DNA of 64,000 nucleotides. Source: JADLHS01 sp020848635 (GTDB lineage: Bacteria; Verrucomicrobiota; Verrucomicrobiia; Limisphaerales; JADLHS01). Position 1 is the stretch's first letter. Every line of letters starts with the position of its first letter. A program made the position numbers and the translations under genes. The stretch is from assembly GCA_037044975.1 (NCBI GenBank), contig JBAOIL010000011.1, forward strand, positions 62,001 to 126,000. Direction: 5' to 3'. Of this stretch, positions 9,322 to 17,763 are shown in pieces. The notes below the pieces were generated by a model, which saw nothing but the letters and a program-made list of their open reading frames with translations, was not told the origin of the DNA and did not search any database.

Positions 9322-10574
9322 GAATCGCCGCCCGTATTTTTCTGCTCTGCACCGGAGTGCTCCTGCTCGCGCACTATTTGCCGGCGGGGTATTGGCTCAT
9401 CGCGGATCAACGCCAGCGCGGGCCGACCGTCTTCTACAGTTGCATTCAAAAGGACTTTCTCCTCTTCCGCTCCGAGAAGGGGGAAATCATGCGCACCGAT
9501 CCCGCGGGGAAGATTTACGAGCGCGAGGAGTTCGAACAACTGCTGCCGCTCGACAACTACCTCCAACTCTACAAGGACAGCCGGATGCCCAAAGAGATTG
9601 ACGGGATCGCCATCACGCCGGAAAAGTTGCGCCGGGAGCGCGTCAACGTGCGGCTCAAACCGGAAGCCTTGGACAGCCCGGCGGTCGCGCTGACGCCATT
9701 GCTCGAAGCGGAGAGCGGTCGCGTGCGCCTGGAAATGCCGGGCGACTTCATGCGGCTCGGTCGCACCGTCGAGTTTGTTGACGTCAAGAGCAATTGTTTG
9801 CTGAACGAGAAGAGCGCGCAGTTCCAAAAAGCGTTCGCCGCTGCCGGGTTTGTGTTCCCGGTTGAACTCATCGGCGGCAACCCGAACACGCTGAAACCCT
9901 ATGACGAAGGTTATTATCTGGTGGATGCCAAGGGGGATTTCTTCCGCCTCCGCCAGGTGCGCGGCACGCCGGAATTGTTACACCTCACCGATCTGGTTGC
10001 GCCGGAGGAAAAGCCGCGATGGGCGCAACTTCAGCCGCGCTACCTTCACGTGCAGGAGCAGGACAACCGCGAAATCCGAGCGCTCATCGTGGGCCGCGAC
10101 AATCGCGTCCACTTGGTCGTCGGGAAGGAATTCCGGCTGGTGACGTTGCCGGTGGAGCATTTCGACCCGGCGCAAATGGCATTCACACTGCGCGGCGATC
10201 TGCTGAATCGCCTGCTCGTCGTTAGCTCACCCGAATACGTTGAAGCCGTGGCCATGAACCGGAACTACGAACTCGTGGACCGCTACACCGAGACGTTGCC
10301 CGCCAAGGCCGAACGTTCCGCCGGACGGATCGCGGCGTCCGTGTTTCCGTTCACCTTGGAGCTGGAAAGCGCCACATCAGGATTTCTAGACTTCCATTTC
10401 GTGCGTGGCAACGGCATTGCCTGGGGGCTGAACCTGGCTCTGTTGGCGGCAGTGGTCGCCTGGTGGATCTTCCGCCAGCGTCCGCTTCGTCCACGCTGGC
10501 CCGAACTGGCCGCCGTGGGCTTCGGCGGCATCTTTGGCTTTGCTTTGATCTGGCTGCTTCCTAAAACTGATTAA
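9318..10574 (+). CDS. DUF4857-type membrane protein
   Basis: 418 residues. There is one N-terminal helix (IFLLCTGVLLLAHYLPAGYWL), a large periplasmic region rich in short beta elements (for example YDEGYYLVDAKGDFFRLRQV, resembling a beta-propeller-like domain), and two C-terminal helices. The architecture and its place after a PepSY protein and ABC genes match the DUF4857 family known mostly from Bacteroidota. The biochemical role is unknown. The ATG at 9318 overlaps the permease stop, which fixes the start. The next gene, a di-heme peroxidase, begins two bases after the stop. Confidence 0.7.
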   Translation: MRIAARIFLLCTGVLLLAHYLPAGYWLIADQRQRGPTVFYSCIQKDFLLFRSEKGEIMRTDPAGKIYEREEFEQLLPLDNYLQLYKDSRMPKEIDGIAITPEKLRRERVNVRLKPEALDSPAVALTPLLEAESGRVRLEMPGDFMRLGRTVEFVDVKSNCLLNEKSAQFQKAFAAAGFVFPVELIGGNPNTLKPYDEGYYLVDAKGDFFRLRQVRGTPELLHLTDLVAPEEKPRWAQLQPRYLHVQEQDNREIRALIVGRDNRVHLVVGKEFRLVTLPVEHFDPAQMAFTLRGDLLNRLLVVSSPEYVEAVAMNRNYELVDRYTETLPAKAERSAGRIAASVFPFTLELESATSGFLDFHFVRGNGIAWGLNLALLAAVVAWWIFRQRPLRPRWPELAAVGFGGIFGFALIWLLPKTD

Positions 10575-10576
10575 AC

Positions 10577-12190
10577 ATGCGAGTGACTTGTGCTTCTATC
10601 CGACTGACCTGCGGGTTGCTTCTTAGCGCCTTGGTGGCTGGGCTGCCAGTGCAAACTCGCGCGCAAACCAACACGGTCGCCGCCACAAATGCCGGACCGC
10701 TACAGGTCTGGGATTACGCGGACCAACTCGGGCTGACCGAGGCCCAGCAGGCAACGATTCGGGAGATTCGCGACCGTTACGAATCCGCACGGGCCGAAGT
10801 GCGGCGGACGTCCGTCACCAACACCCCACCGGATGCCCGCCTCGCGGCGCAGTTGAATCTCAATGATCAAACCCGGCTCGCCAACCGCCAGCTCGGCGCG
10901 CTGTTGACGGAAACGCAGAAGGAAAAATTGGGCGAATTGCGCAAGGCCACCCGCAGTGCGGCGCCGGAACGCCGGACGGCGACCCGGCGGACCGTTGCTG
11001 AAACATCCGATGCTGGAGTGCCGGTTTCAGGCCCGGCAACGAATGCGAACTCCAGTCCTGCAACGGATGACGACGAGACGCCAACCCTTGCGCCCTCGCG
11101 CAAGCCGCCGCGAAAGCAATTGTCCGAGGAGGAATATCGGCAGCTTGCTGCGACGTTGCGCGAAACGTACGCGCAGCCCGCCACGAACTGGCCGGCGCCG
11201 CATATTGATGACGAAATCAAGCCGGGCTTCCGGGACATCGGTTTGCTGCCGCTGGTGGTGTTCCCTGCCAACAATCCCTACAGCGACGCCAAAGCGGAAC
11301 TGGGCAAGAAACTTTTCTTTGAGGCCCGTCTGAGTGGTTCAGGCCAGATCAGTTGCGCGAGTTGTCATGATCCCGATCTAGCGTTTGCCGATGGACGCAC
11401 GGTTTCGTTCGGACACGAACGCAAGGAACTCAAACGCAACGCCCCGACGGTACTCAATACGGCGTTCAACGAAGCCCTGTTCTGGGATGGGCGCGCCGCG
11501 TCCCTCGAACAGCAGGCGGCGGATGTGGTGAACAACCAGGATGAAATGCATTCCAGTGCGGAGTTCGTGAAAGAGAATCTTGGCAGAATTCCCGGTTACA
11601 CCAACGAGTTTGCTGCGATGTTCGGTTCACCCGAAGTCACGCTCGCCCGGGTGGCGCAGGCCATCGCCACCTTTGAACGCACGGTGACGAGTCGCGGCAA
11701 CAACTTCGATTCCTTCCTGCGCGGCGACACCAACGCCCTGAGCGACGAAGCGGTGCGTGGCCTGCATCTGTTCCGGACCACGGCGCGTTGCATCAATTGC
11801 CACAATGGGCCGAACTTCACCGACGGTAGTTTTCATAACGAAGGCCTGACGTATTATGGCCGGAAATACGAGGACTTGGGTCGTTACGCCGTCACCAAAG
11901 ACCCGCAGGACGTGGGTAAGTTCAAAACCCCGTCGCTACGAAACATCGCTCGCACGGGGCCTTACATGCACAATGGTCTGTTCGACTTGGACGGAGTGTT
12001 GAACATGTATAACGCTGGCATGCCCACCGTGCGGCGCACCCCGAAGCAGAAAGACGATCCGATGTTTCCGGTGAAATCTCCGCTGCTGCAATCCCTCGGC
12101 TTGAACAAGCAAGACCTGGCGGACTTGAAAGCTTTCCTGGAATCACTCACGGAGGCCAGGCTGCGAGTTCGCCCGCCTGAATTGCCCTAA
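10577..12190 (+). CDS. Di-heme cytochrome c peroxidase / MauG family, with N-terminal helical extension
   Basis: 537 residues, exported by a signal peptide ending QTRAQ. Haem sites are CASCH (260-264) and CINCH (405-409), and the family's ELGKKLFFEARLS and GKFKTPSLRNIARTGPYMHNG segments are present. CcpA/MauG enzymes reduce peroxide or oxidise protein targets in the periplasm. The roughly 200 residues before the peroxidase are not usual. They contain LGLTEAQQATIREIRDRYESAR and TETQKEKL, which look like the LTxxQ helices of Spy/CpxP-type proteins, then a low-complexity linker. It is the last gene of the plus-strand run. Confidence 0.9.
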   Translation: MRVTCASIRLTCGLLLSALVAGLPVQTRAQTNTVAATNAGPLQVWDYADQLGLTEAQQATIREIRDRYESARAEVRRTSVTNTPPDARLAAQLNLNDQTRLANRQLGALLTETQKEKLGELRKATRSAAPERRTATRRTVAETSDAGVPVSGPATNANSSPATDDDETPTLAPSRKPPRKQLSEEEYRQLAATLRETYAQPATNWPAPHIDDEIKPGFRDIGLLPLVVFPANNPYSDAKAELGKKLFFEARLSGSGQISCASCHDPDLAFADGRTVSFGHERKELKRNAPTVLNTAFNEALFWDGRAASLEQQAADVVNNQDEMHSSAEFVKENLGRIPGYTNEFAAMFGSPEVTLARVAQAIATFERTVTSRGNNFDSFLRGDTNALSDEAVRGLHLFRTTARCINCHNGPNFTDGSFHNEGLTYYGRKYEDLGRYAVTKDPQDVGKFKTPSLRNIARTGPYMHNGLFDLDGVLNMYNAGMPTVRRTPKQKDDPMFPVKSPLLQSLGLNKQDLADLKAFLESLTEARLRVRPPELP

Positions 12191-12336
12191 CGCTCGGTAG
12201 GGCGGCTCGCTTTCCCGGTCGCCTCCCTGTGTGATCGGTTGATCCCGGCCAGGCACATCCAAGTGGCAGCGTCAATTTTTTCCGCCCGGCCAGGAGGTGC
12301 TTGCTGCCCACGGCTCCGACTTCCGGTGCAATCGGT

Positions 12337-12873
12337 TCAGCGCATGGGCGGGTTTTTGGCGAGTTTGCGCTGCAGGGAACGGCGATCGAGGGCCAGCAGC
12401 CGTGCCGCCTGAGAAATGTTCCCACCCGTTTCGGTCAGCACCCGCTGGATGTGCTCCCATTCCACGCGGCCCAGACTGGGAATCTCCGGCAGCACTTCGC
12501 CCGACGGGCGGCTGCGCCTCGGCAGCGTGCCCCGCAATGCCGCCAGCACGGTGTCGGTGTCCGCTGGCTTGGTGAGATAATCCGTGGCGCCGGAGCGTAC
12601 GGATTCAATCGCGGTGGCGATGCTGCCAAAACTCGTGAGCACGACAATGGGCAGGGTGTGGTGGGTCGCGCGGAGTTCACGGACAAATTCCAGCCCCCTC
12701 CCGCCTGGCCAGCGCAAGTCGAGCACAATGCCGTCCGGCGGGGTCGTCGCCAGTTGGCCTCGGGCCGCGTCCGGATTTTCCGCCTCGACCACTTCCAGCC
12801 GCCGGTCGCGCAGTGCTTGCGCCAGGCGCGCGCGAAATGGGGTGTCCTTATCGATGAGCAGCAGGTAGTGCAT
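12337..12873 (-). CDS. RegA/ActR-type response regulator with Fis-family HTH
   Basis: 178 residues. The receiver has Asp 52 (DGIVLDLRWPGG), Thr 80 and Lys 102 (DYLTKPAD). The C-terminus is a short Fis-type helix-turn-helix (VEWEHIQRVLTETGGNISQAARLLALDRRSLQRKL) without an AAA domain, as in RegA/PrrA/ActR. In proteobacteria these regulate redox-responsive genes with a RegB sensor, but no sensor gene is adjacent here. The ATG at 12873 starts a clean receiver. The longer frame upstream is Pro/Arg-rich with no homology. It is convergent with the peroxidase gene and downstream of the HPCxMCK gene. Confidence 0.9.
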   Translation of the reverse strand: MHYLLLIDKDTPFRARLAQALRDRRLEVVEAENPDAARGQLATTPPDGIVLDLRWPGGRGLEFVRELRATHHTLPIVVLTSFGSIATAIESVRSGATDYLTKPADTDTVLAALRGTLPRRSRPSGEVLPEIPSLGRVEWEHIQRVLTETGGNISQAARLLALDRRSLQRKLAKNPPMR

Positions 12874-13244
12874 GTCGTTGGTGGAGGGCGCTTCCGATTT
12901 ATTCAATGAGAGTGAGGGGCGCAGTGGACCCGGTTGAAGTGGTGGCCGGGCCAATCTCGGGGGGGGCGGTGCCTCGTCGGCAAAGACGAGGGCCGTCCGT
13001 CCGGGCTGGGTGCGGTTCGTTGCAATTTCAACATACGCGACCAATTCAATTTCAAAATGGCTTTGGGCAATGGCTCGTGCGAGTTCCGGAGAGGAAACCG
13101 TGGGGCGCGTTGGCAGGAAGCGCCGCCACGGGCCACACCGAGCCGGGGATTTCAATGGATTCCTAACCCGCGCCGCAAGCCGACTCACTCGGAGCAACGG
13201 AACTTGTGCGAGTCAGAATTGTCAGCGAAGGCAGAGTGCGGACG
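12874..13244. other. Intergenic region with no supported gene
   Basis: 371 bases between the HPCGMCK gene and the response regulator, both on the minus strand. Open frames exist on both strands but are Pro/Arg-rich and resemble no family. I looked for a kinase C-terminus (a G-x-G box) because a RegA-like regulator would be expected to have a sensor, and found none. It probably holds the regulator's promoter, but no convincing promoter was seen. Confidence 0.5.
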
Positions 13245-13697
13245 TTATGCGGGAAGTTGGAGTTCGACCAAGCCGGCGCGGGGCGGCGGCGTGGGCGGAC
13301 GGGGCGCGGTTTGACTGCAGGAACAAAGGATCTCCTGCTGCGGCCGGAACGTGGTGGGCGCGGTAAAAACAAATATGGGCCGATCGAATACGAATTCCAG
13401 TTTCTGGCCTGCCGGGGGCAGTTCAGTTTTCTTCGCGGACTTTTTCCCGGCGTCTATGGCTTTGCACATGCCGCAGGGGTGTTTGCCATCGAAAGTTTTG
13501 GTGAGCGCGGTTTCGAGGGAATCGGTTTGGAGATTATTCGCGAGCATCCGGGTCCACGCGACCGTTTGCAGCACACCCCAATGGCCGCCGGTTGCGCCGA
13601 GCAGCGCGACCAGCATGAGGCAGTGGCCGAGGCGGTGCCGCCCGGGCGAACGTCGGGCAATCATCCGCTGGCCAGCGCATTTGGCAGCCAGGCTCAT
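13245..13697 (-). CDS. Small membrane protein with HPCxMCK motif (copy 1)
   Basis: 150 residues. A single N-terminal helix (GHCLMLVALLGATGGHWGVLQTVAWTRML) is followed by TFDGKHPCGMCKAI (Cys 75 and Cys 78) and a tail with PRPPTPPPR. It shares W-x-x-LQT-x-AWT-x-M, TFDG-x-HPC-x-MCK-x-I and the PPTPPPR tail with the protein encoded at 17119-17547, so the two are paralogues. The CxxC after His-Pro suggests a metal or redox site outside the membrane, but the function is unknown. The start is fixed by an ATGA overlap with the pseudopilin gene upstream. It is the last gene of the minus-strand cluster. Confidence 0.7.
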   Translation of the reverse strand: MSLAAKCAGQRMIARRSPGRHRLGHCLMLVALLGATGGHWGVLQTVAWTRMLANNLQTDSLETALTKTFDGKHPCGMCKAIDAGKKSAKKTELPPAGQKLEFVFDRPIFVFTAPTTFRPQQEILCSCSQTAPRPPTPPPRAGLVELQLPA

Positions 13698-14401
13698 GGG
13701 GCCGGATTCCACAGGTCGGTCTGCGGCGGGTTGTAGGTGCGGTTGAGCGGCAGCAATTCCGCGTGGCCGTCCACGAAGGCGTAGTTGGATTTTTGTTTGT
13801 GGCGCCGGGCGGCCACTTCGTTTTCCGCATCGGCGGCCGTCAGCCAACCCAACGCCGGCATGACGTGATCGGCGGCGATGCTCACTTCGGCATACAGGAT
13901 TGTGCTTGTGGGCCTGGTGATCTGCGAAAGTTTGCGCCAGGTTTGGGGTTTACCCGGATAATCGTCGTCCGGGCCGACCTCAAAATAGTAGTTGAAGCCG
14001 TAACTCAAATGCCCGGTCTGTTTGTCGTTGGGGCAGTGGTAGACAGTCTGAAGCAGATTGGTCCACGCGGTGGGGCCGCCGGTGACGCCGAGCAACGGGG
14101 CGAGGGCGCGCTCCCACGGAAGTTGCTTGTTGGCGAACGCGGAGTGCTGGCTGCGCGGGAACGAGTCCTCGTTTTCCTCGGCGTAGAGGCGGCTGGCCAG
14201 GGCGATCTGCCGCATCTGATTCAGACATTGGATGGCCTTGGCGCTTTCCTTTGCGCGACCCAGGGCGGGCAGCAGCAAGGCGGCGAGGATGGCGATGATC
14301 GCAATGACGACGAGCAACTCGATCAGGGTGAATCCGTCGCGGCGACGCCTGGCAAACCCCGAGGGCGCCGAACAACGCCGCGATATTTCGAGCCGGATCA
14401 T
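13694..14401 (-). CDS. Prepilin-type N-terminal cleavage/methylation domain protein (H-X9-DG)
   Basis: 235 residues. A short basic leader (RRRRDG) precedes FTLIELLVVIAIIAILAALLLP, then ESAKAIQCLNQMRQIALASRLYAEEN. The C-terminal H-X9-DG element is RHKQKSNYAFVDGHAELL. The protein should be processed by a prepilin peptidase and could form a pseudopilus or a single-helix-anchored periplasmic protein. The start overlaps the upstream secreted-protein stop (ATGA), and its stop overlaps the HPCGMCK gene start. It is therefore translationally tied to both and is an integral member of this operon. Confidence 0.9.
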   Translation of the reverse strand: MIRLEISRRCSAPSGFARRRRDGFTLIELLVVIAIIAILAALLLPALGRAKESAKAIQCLNQMRQIALASRLYAEENEDSFPRSQHSAFANKQLPWERALAPLLGVTGGPTAWTNLLQTVYHCPNDKQTGHLSYGFNYYFEVGPDDDYPGKPQTWRKLSQITRPTSTILYAEVSIAADHVMPALGWLTAADAENEVAARRHKQKSNYAFVDGHAELLPLNRTYNPPQTDLWNPAP

Positions 14402-15222
14402 CGGTGGAGTTGCAGGCGGAAGTGTCGGGCTGCGTTGGTGGCAGCCAGGGTCACAACCAACTGATGATCGAGCGTCCCGGGTGGAGTGGTGACGGCGTTC
14501 CAAATCGGCGAGATCGGTGTGGGGGCGGAAATCAGCGTCCAGTTGGTTGCGCTCGCCGGCCAGGAGAGCTGCACCTGATTGGTCGCCGGCGCGGTGATCT
14601 GGAGTTGTGGCCGACCATCGGGCACATCGGTCCAGTCCAGGACAAACGGCCCGGAACTGGAGTTGGACACTTCCTGGCCGGTGCTGGTGTTCATGACGAA
14701 AATTTCAAAGGTGGCGGAATAAAAGTTCGTACCCGGCGGCGCGGTGACGCCGACGTGCCACATGAGACCGCTCCAATGGCAGGCGTTGCTTGTGCCTGCG
14801 GTGCCAAAAACAGGATTCCAGCTTTTGGGCGAGACGAAGTCGTTGTAGTCGTAGATGGAAACCCCTGGCGTGGCGGAGCCCTTGCGAATCCACAATTCGC
14901 GATCCTCCGGCAAATAGTCCGTCATGGCATGCATGACAAAGCCATAGCGACGACTGAAGGCCAGTCCTTGCCGGCTCGGATCAAGGGAATCAAACCACGG
15001 GTCCGCCGGGTCGAAGCTGTCGTTCGGATGGCTGACGAGCAATGGCGTCAGTTGCGCCACGACGAGAATGTCGGAAAGATCCACGGTCACCTTGTCGGTG
15101 TCCGCGTGATACCAGACGGTGGGCATCAACATGCTCCCTTGCATGGGAACATTGGTTAGCACGGTCGCCAGTCCGAGGTTGGCACTGAGGATAAAGGTGA
15201 GGCAAAGGAGCTGGCAGTTCAT
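14398..15222 (-). CDS. Secreted beta-rich protein, family member 3 of the cluster
   Basis: 274 residues. After a signal peptide (MNCQLLCLTFILSANLGLA) the protein has SMLMPTVWYHADTDKVTVDLS, FDPADPWFDSLDPSRQGLAFSRRYGF and VFGTAGTSNACHWSGLMWH. These align loosely with the two neighbouring proteins (motifs MLM, FDPA.PW..L, FGT.G.S). The C-terminus is the typical Verrucomicrobial 'QLSWPAS..W.L......W' beta domain ending ARHFRLQLHR. No enzyme motif is visible. The start at 15222 overlaps the preceding gene's stop (ATGA), and the stop overlaps the pseudopilin start. The longer open frame upstream belongs to the previous, frame-broken gene. Confidence 0.75.
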   Translation of the reverse strand: MNCQLLCLTFILSANLGLATVLTNVPMQGSMLMPTVWYHADTDKVTVDLSDILVVAQLTPLLVSHPNDSFDPADPWFDSLDPSRQGLAFSRRYGFVMHAMTDYLPEDRELWIRKGSATPGVSIYDYNDFVSPKSWNPVFGTAGTSNACHWSGLMWHVGVTAPPGTNFYSATFEIFVMNTSTGQEVSNSSSGPFVLDWTDVPDGRPQLQITAPATNQVQLSWPASATNWTLISAPTPISPIWNAVTTPPGTLDHQLVVTLAATNAARHFRLQLHR

Positions 15223-16129
15223 GGCGAGATTTGCAGACGGAAAAACTGCGACTGTCCAGCGGGCGCGAGGAGGACGGCGGCCTTGCCGTCCAGGGCGAAG
15301 GGGGTATTCGTTACGGCGACCCAGTTGGTTGGCATGGGTGAATCGGCGACGACCAGGGTAAGGTTCGTGATCGTTGCGGGCCAACTGAGGAGCACTTGGG
15401 CGTTTGTCAACGCGATGGTGGGCGAGGGGATGACGGGAACGATGGGCCCTTGCCAGCGCCAGATGGTGGTCGGTTTGTCCGAAGCTGGCATTGGTGTTCC
15501 CGTCCGCGTCGCCGACATAGAGATGGTATGAGGCGGTGAAGAGTTGGTTGGAAGCGTTGAGGTATGCCAAATCCACCGCGTAGGCATTGTGATCCATTTT
15601 CCCGTCCCAACTTCCATTTGGCGGAACTGCCGTCCGTGCCGAAGATCGGCGTGTACGGCGAGCCGGGATCGCCGGTGACGTCTTCGTTGATGAAATAGGT
15701 TTTGAGTTCGGGCGAACCGCCAATCCGCTCGATCCAAACAAAGTTAGTTCCTTGCAGTTGCGTGGCGTAGGTCTCATAGAAATCGTCGCCGTTGGCGCCG
15801 GTCGTGCCTTGATCGTACCAGCCCAACACGCGGCTATAAGCCGTGCCGTTCAGGACGGCGTAGGGTTGGGCGGGGTCAAACGTCACGCAAGATAGGTCGT
15901 AGGCTTGGTGGCTCGCATCATAGGCGCCGGGAGCGACGATCAGGCGAATGACGTACGGGGTGGTTTCGACGGTGAGTTGGTTGCTCGCATCAAGCGTTAC
16001 GTTCAGCATGAGCATCGGATCCCACGCTGGCGGGGGCGAATACGCCACGGCAGAGGCCACCAGCGCCAATGGCAGCCCGGCGGTCGCCCAAAGTCGGCTC
16101 GCCCGCGAAAGTGCGCTCGGGACTTTCAT
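15219..16129 (-). pseudogene. Secreted beta-rich protein, family member 2 of the cluster, frame broken twice
   Basis: The signal region (WATAGLPLALVASAVA) is followed by MLMLNVTLDASNQLTVE, YAVLNGTAYSRVLGWYDQ, IFGTDGSSAKW, MDHNAYAVDLAYLNASNQLF and YHLYVGDADGN. The paralogue at 16195-16941 has matching segments. The C-terminus is a 'VLLSWPATITNLTLVV...FFRLQISP' domain. Continuity requires frame changes near 15600 and near 15475, with no internal stops otherwise, so sequencing indels are likely. The stop overlaps the next start by ATGA. The true protein would be about 300 residues and exported. Function unknown. Confidence 0.7.
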
Positions 16130-16194
16130 GGAAATTGTTTCTTAATAACCGGAGAGGCGGACGTTCCTCCGCCCCTCCGGCCTGAACCGGGGAT

Positions 16195-16941
16195 TTAGGA
16201 TTTGATTCTGCGGGACGCCAGCAGGCCGAAGATGCCCAAGGCCGCCAAACTCAAGGTCGTGGGCTCGGGCACGGCTTGCCACGTCCAGGTTTCCATGGTG
16301 CTTGCGGAGGACTGGTCGGGGTTCAGAATTTCATTTCCGAGCGCATCCCCGACATAGACCTTGTAGGTCGCGGAGAATAATTGTCCGGGCGCCGCGAGGG
16401 CCTCGTCCACCGCGTAGGTGTTGTGATCCATCATGCCGTCCCAGAGCCATTTGGTGGAACTGCCGGCCGTGCCGAAGATGCCGGAATAGGAGTTGGGCGA
16501 ACCCGTGCCATCCATCCCAACGGCAAGGTAGCACTCGAGCCCGGTCGTCTTGTTGAGACAGTCAATCCAGACGTTGGCGCCCGGACCGTAGGTGGAATGA
16601 ATCTGATTTAGGAGGTGGGTCGCAGGGTCGGGGTTGGCCTTGTTCAGATCGTCCCACCCGAGGCGGCGACTGTATTCCGTCCCGTTCAGCACGGCCCACG
16701 GTTGTGCAGGGTCGTAAGTCCCAGCGGGGGCGAGCGTCAGGACGGGCACGATGCTTGGGTTCATTACACTCAACTTCAAGGTGGTATTGTTGAAGCTGGC
16801 CATAAGCATTGTCATTGGCATCCAGGACGGCGGGTTGGCGTAATCCGCCTGCGCCGAGGTGATCGTTCCGAGCATCGCCACGGCCAGTGCCGGGGCGCGG
16901 AACAAGGATTTCATACTGCAAGGAGTCTGATTTGTTTTCAT
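16195..16941 (-). CDS. PEP-CTERM secreted protein, family member 1 of the cluster
   Basis: 248 residues. A signal peptide (LFRAPALAVAMLGTITSAQA) is followed by MTMLMASFNNTTLKLSV, YDPAQPWAVLNGTEYSRRLGWDD, IFGTAGSSTKWLWDG, MDHNTYAVDEALAAPGQLF and YKVYVGDALGN. The C-terminus is a PEP-CTERM sorting signal: VPEPTTLSLAALGIFGLLASRRIKS. Such proteins are processed by an exosortase, which is not encoded in this window. The start was taken at 16941 (MKTNQ); an internal ATG at 16914 is also possible. It is the best preserved member of the three-gene family and the only one with this anchor. Confidence 0.8.
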   Translation of the reverse strand: MKTNQTPCSMKSLFRAPALAVAMLGTITSAQADYANPPSWMPMTMLMASFNNTTLKLSVMNPSIVPVLTLAPAGTYDPAQPWAVLNGTEYSRRLGWDDLNKANPDPATHLLNQIHSTYGPGANVWIDCLNKTTGLECYLAVGMDGTGSPNSYSGIFGTAGSSTKWLWDGMMDHNTYAVDEALAAPGQLFSATYKVYVGDALGNEILNPDQSSASTMETWTWQAVPEPTTLSLAALGIFGLLASRRIKS

Positions 16942-17118
16942 ATTCGGTCGGTTTATCATCCGGGTTAGGGATTTCATTCTGGTTCTAACTTTGGTTTGTG
17001 GCTGGCCCGCCCCCCGTTTGCGCCAATGCGCAATGGGGCCGGGTTTACAACCGGTCAAGGGCTTAAACGGAAGCGCGACCACGCAACGAGGTGGCGCGAT
17101 AGTGATAGGCTGCGGCGA

Positions 17119-17547
17119 TTAAACCACAGGGCAGGGACGCGGGGGCGGTGTGGGCGGTTTTGAGAAGAACGATGGGGAGAAGCGGTCGCGGGCCGGTGGA
17201 ATTTCCGTGAAATCCCGCGTGGTCAACCGCACGGATTCCGTTGGCAACGGGAATTCGAGTTTCAAGCGCGGGGCCAGTTTCTGCTGGTCTTGCTTGCGTT
17301 CTTCCGAGCGACCTTGTTTGATGGTTTTGCACATGGCGCAGGGATGTTCCCCATCAAACGTCATGCGGACGGCGTCGCGGAAGGGATTCTCCTGCGAGTA
17401 GGCGATGATCATGCCGGTCCAGGCCAGCGTCTGAAGCAAAGCCCAGTGCAGGCCCAAGGTCAGGACCAGCACCAGCACTGTGGCAAATCGCACTGCGGAA
17501 CGCACGGGAGCAATCTTAATCAAGCGATCCAAAACGTCAAAGGACAA
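17119..17547 (-). CDS. Small membrane protein with HPCxMCK motif (copy 2)
   Basis: 142 residues. An N-terminal helix (FATVLVLVLTLGLHWALLQTLAWTGMII) is followed by MTFDGEHPCAMCKTIKQG (Cys 70 and Cys 73), a charged stretch and a tail SKPPTPPPRPCPVV. It is paralogous to the protein at the other end of the cluster. Both end in PPTPPPR, so the tail may be a binding motif. It is upstream of the three secreted proteins on the same strand, with a 177-base gap to the first of them. It could be transcribed with them or from its own promoter. Function unknown, and a metal or thiol role is an inference from CxxC. Confidence 0.65.
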   Translation of the reverse strand: MSFDVLDRLIKIAPVRSAVRFATVLVLVLTLGLHWALLQTLAWTGMIIAYSQENPFRDAVRMTFDGEHPCAMCKTIKQGRSEERKQDQQKLAPRLKLEFPLPTESVRLTTRDFTEIPPARDRFSPSFFSKPPTPPPRPCPVV

Positions 17548-17763
17548 TCTCGTTTGTTATTGGGTCTGAGCGGTGGTTGCGGGTCAGTTGGCGCCATGAC
17601 TGCCCCGCCTGGTGTGAATGGTGGGGCAGGGAATTGGGCCACGCCCCTGCCAGAGCAAGCCGGCAGCGACCAAGGCCAGTGCAGCGAAACCCGCGATGCT
17701 CCTTTATGCCGACCAACGGGAGAAACGGCTTTCCCAGCAATCGCGAGAAGCCATTGTTCACCA

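Noticed and set aside
12874..13197. Upstream coding part of a sensor kinase joined to the RegA-like regulator
   Set aside because: The open frame there contains no kinase boxes (no N, G1 or G2 motif), and the receiver starts cleanly at 12873.
15223..15777. N-terminal extension of the secreted protein at 14398-15222
   Set aside because: The upstream residues are a fragment of the neighbouring frame-broken gene, and an ATGA overlap fixes the start at 15222.
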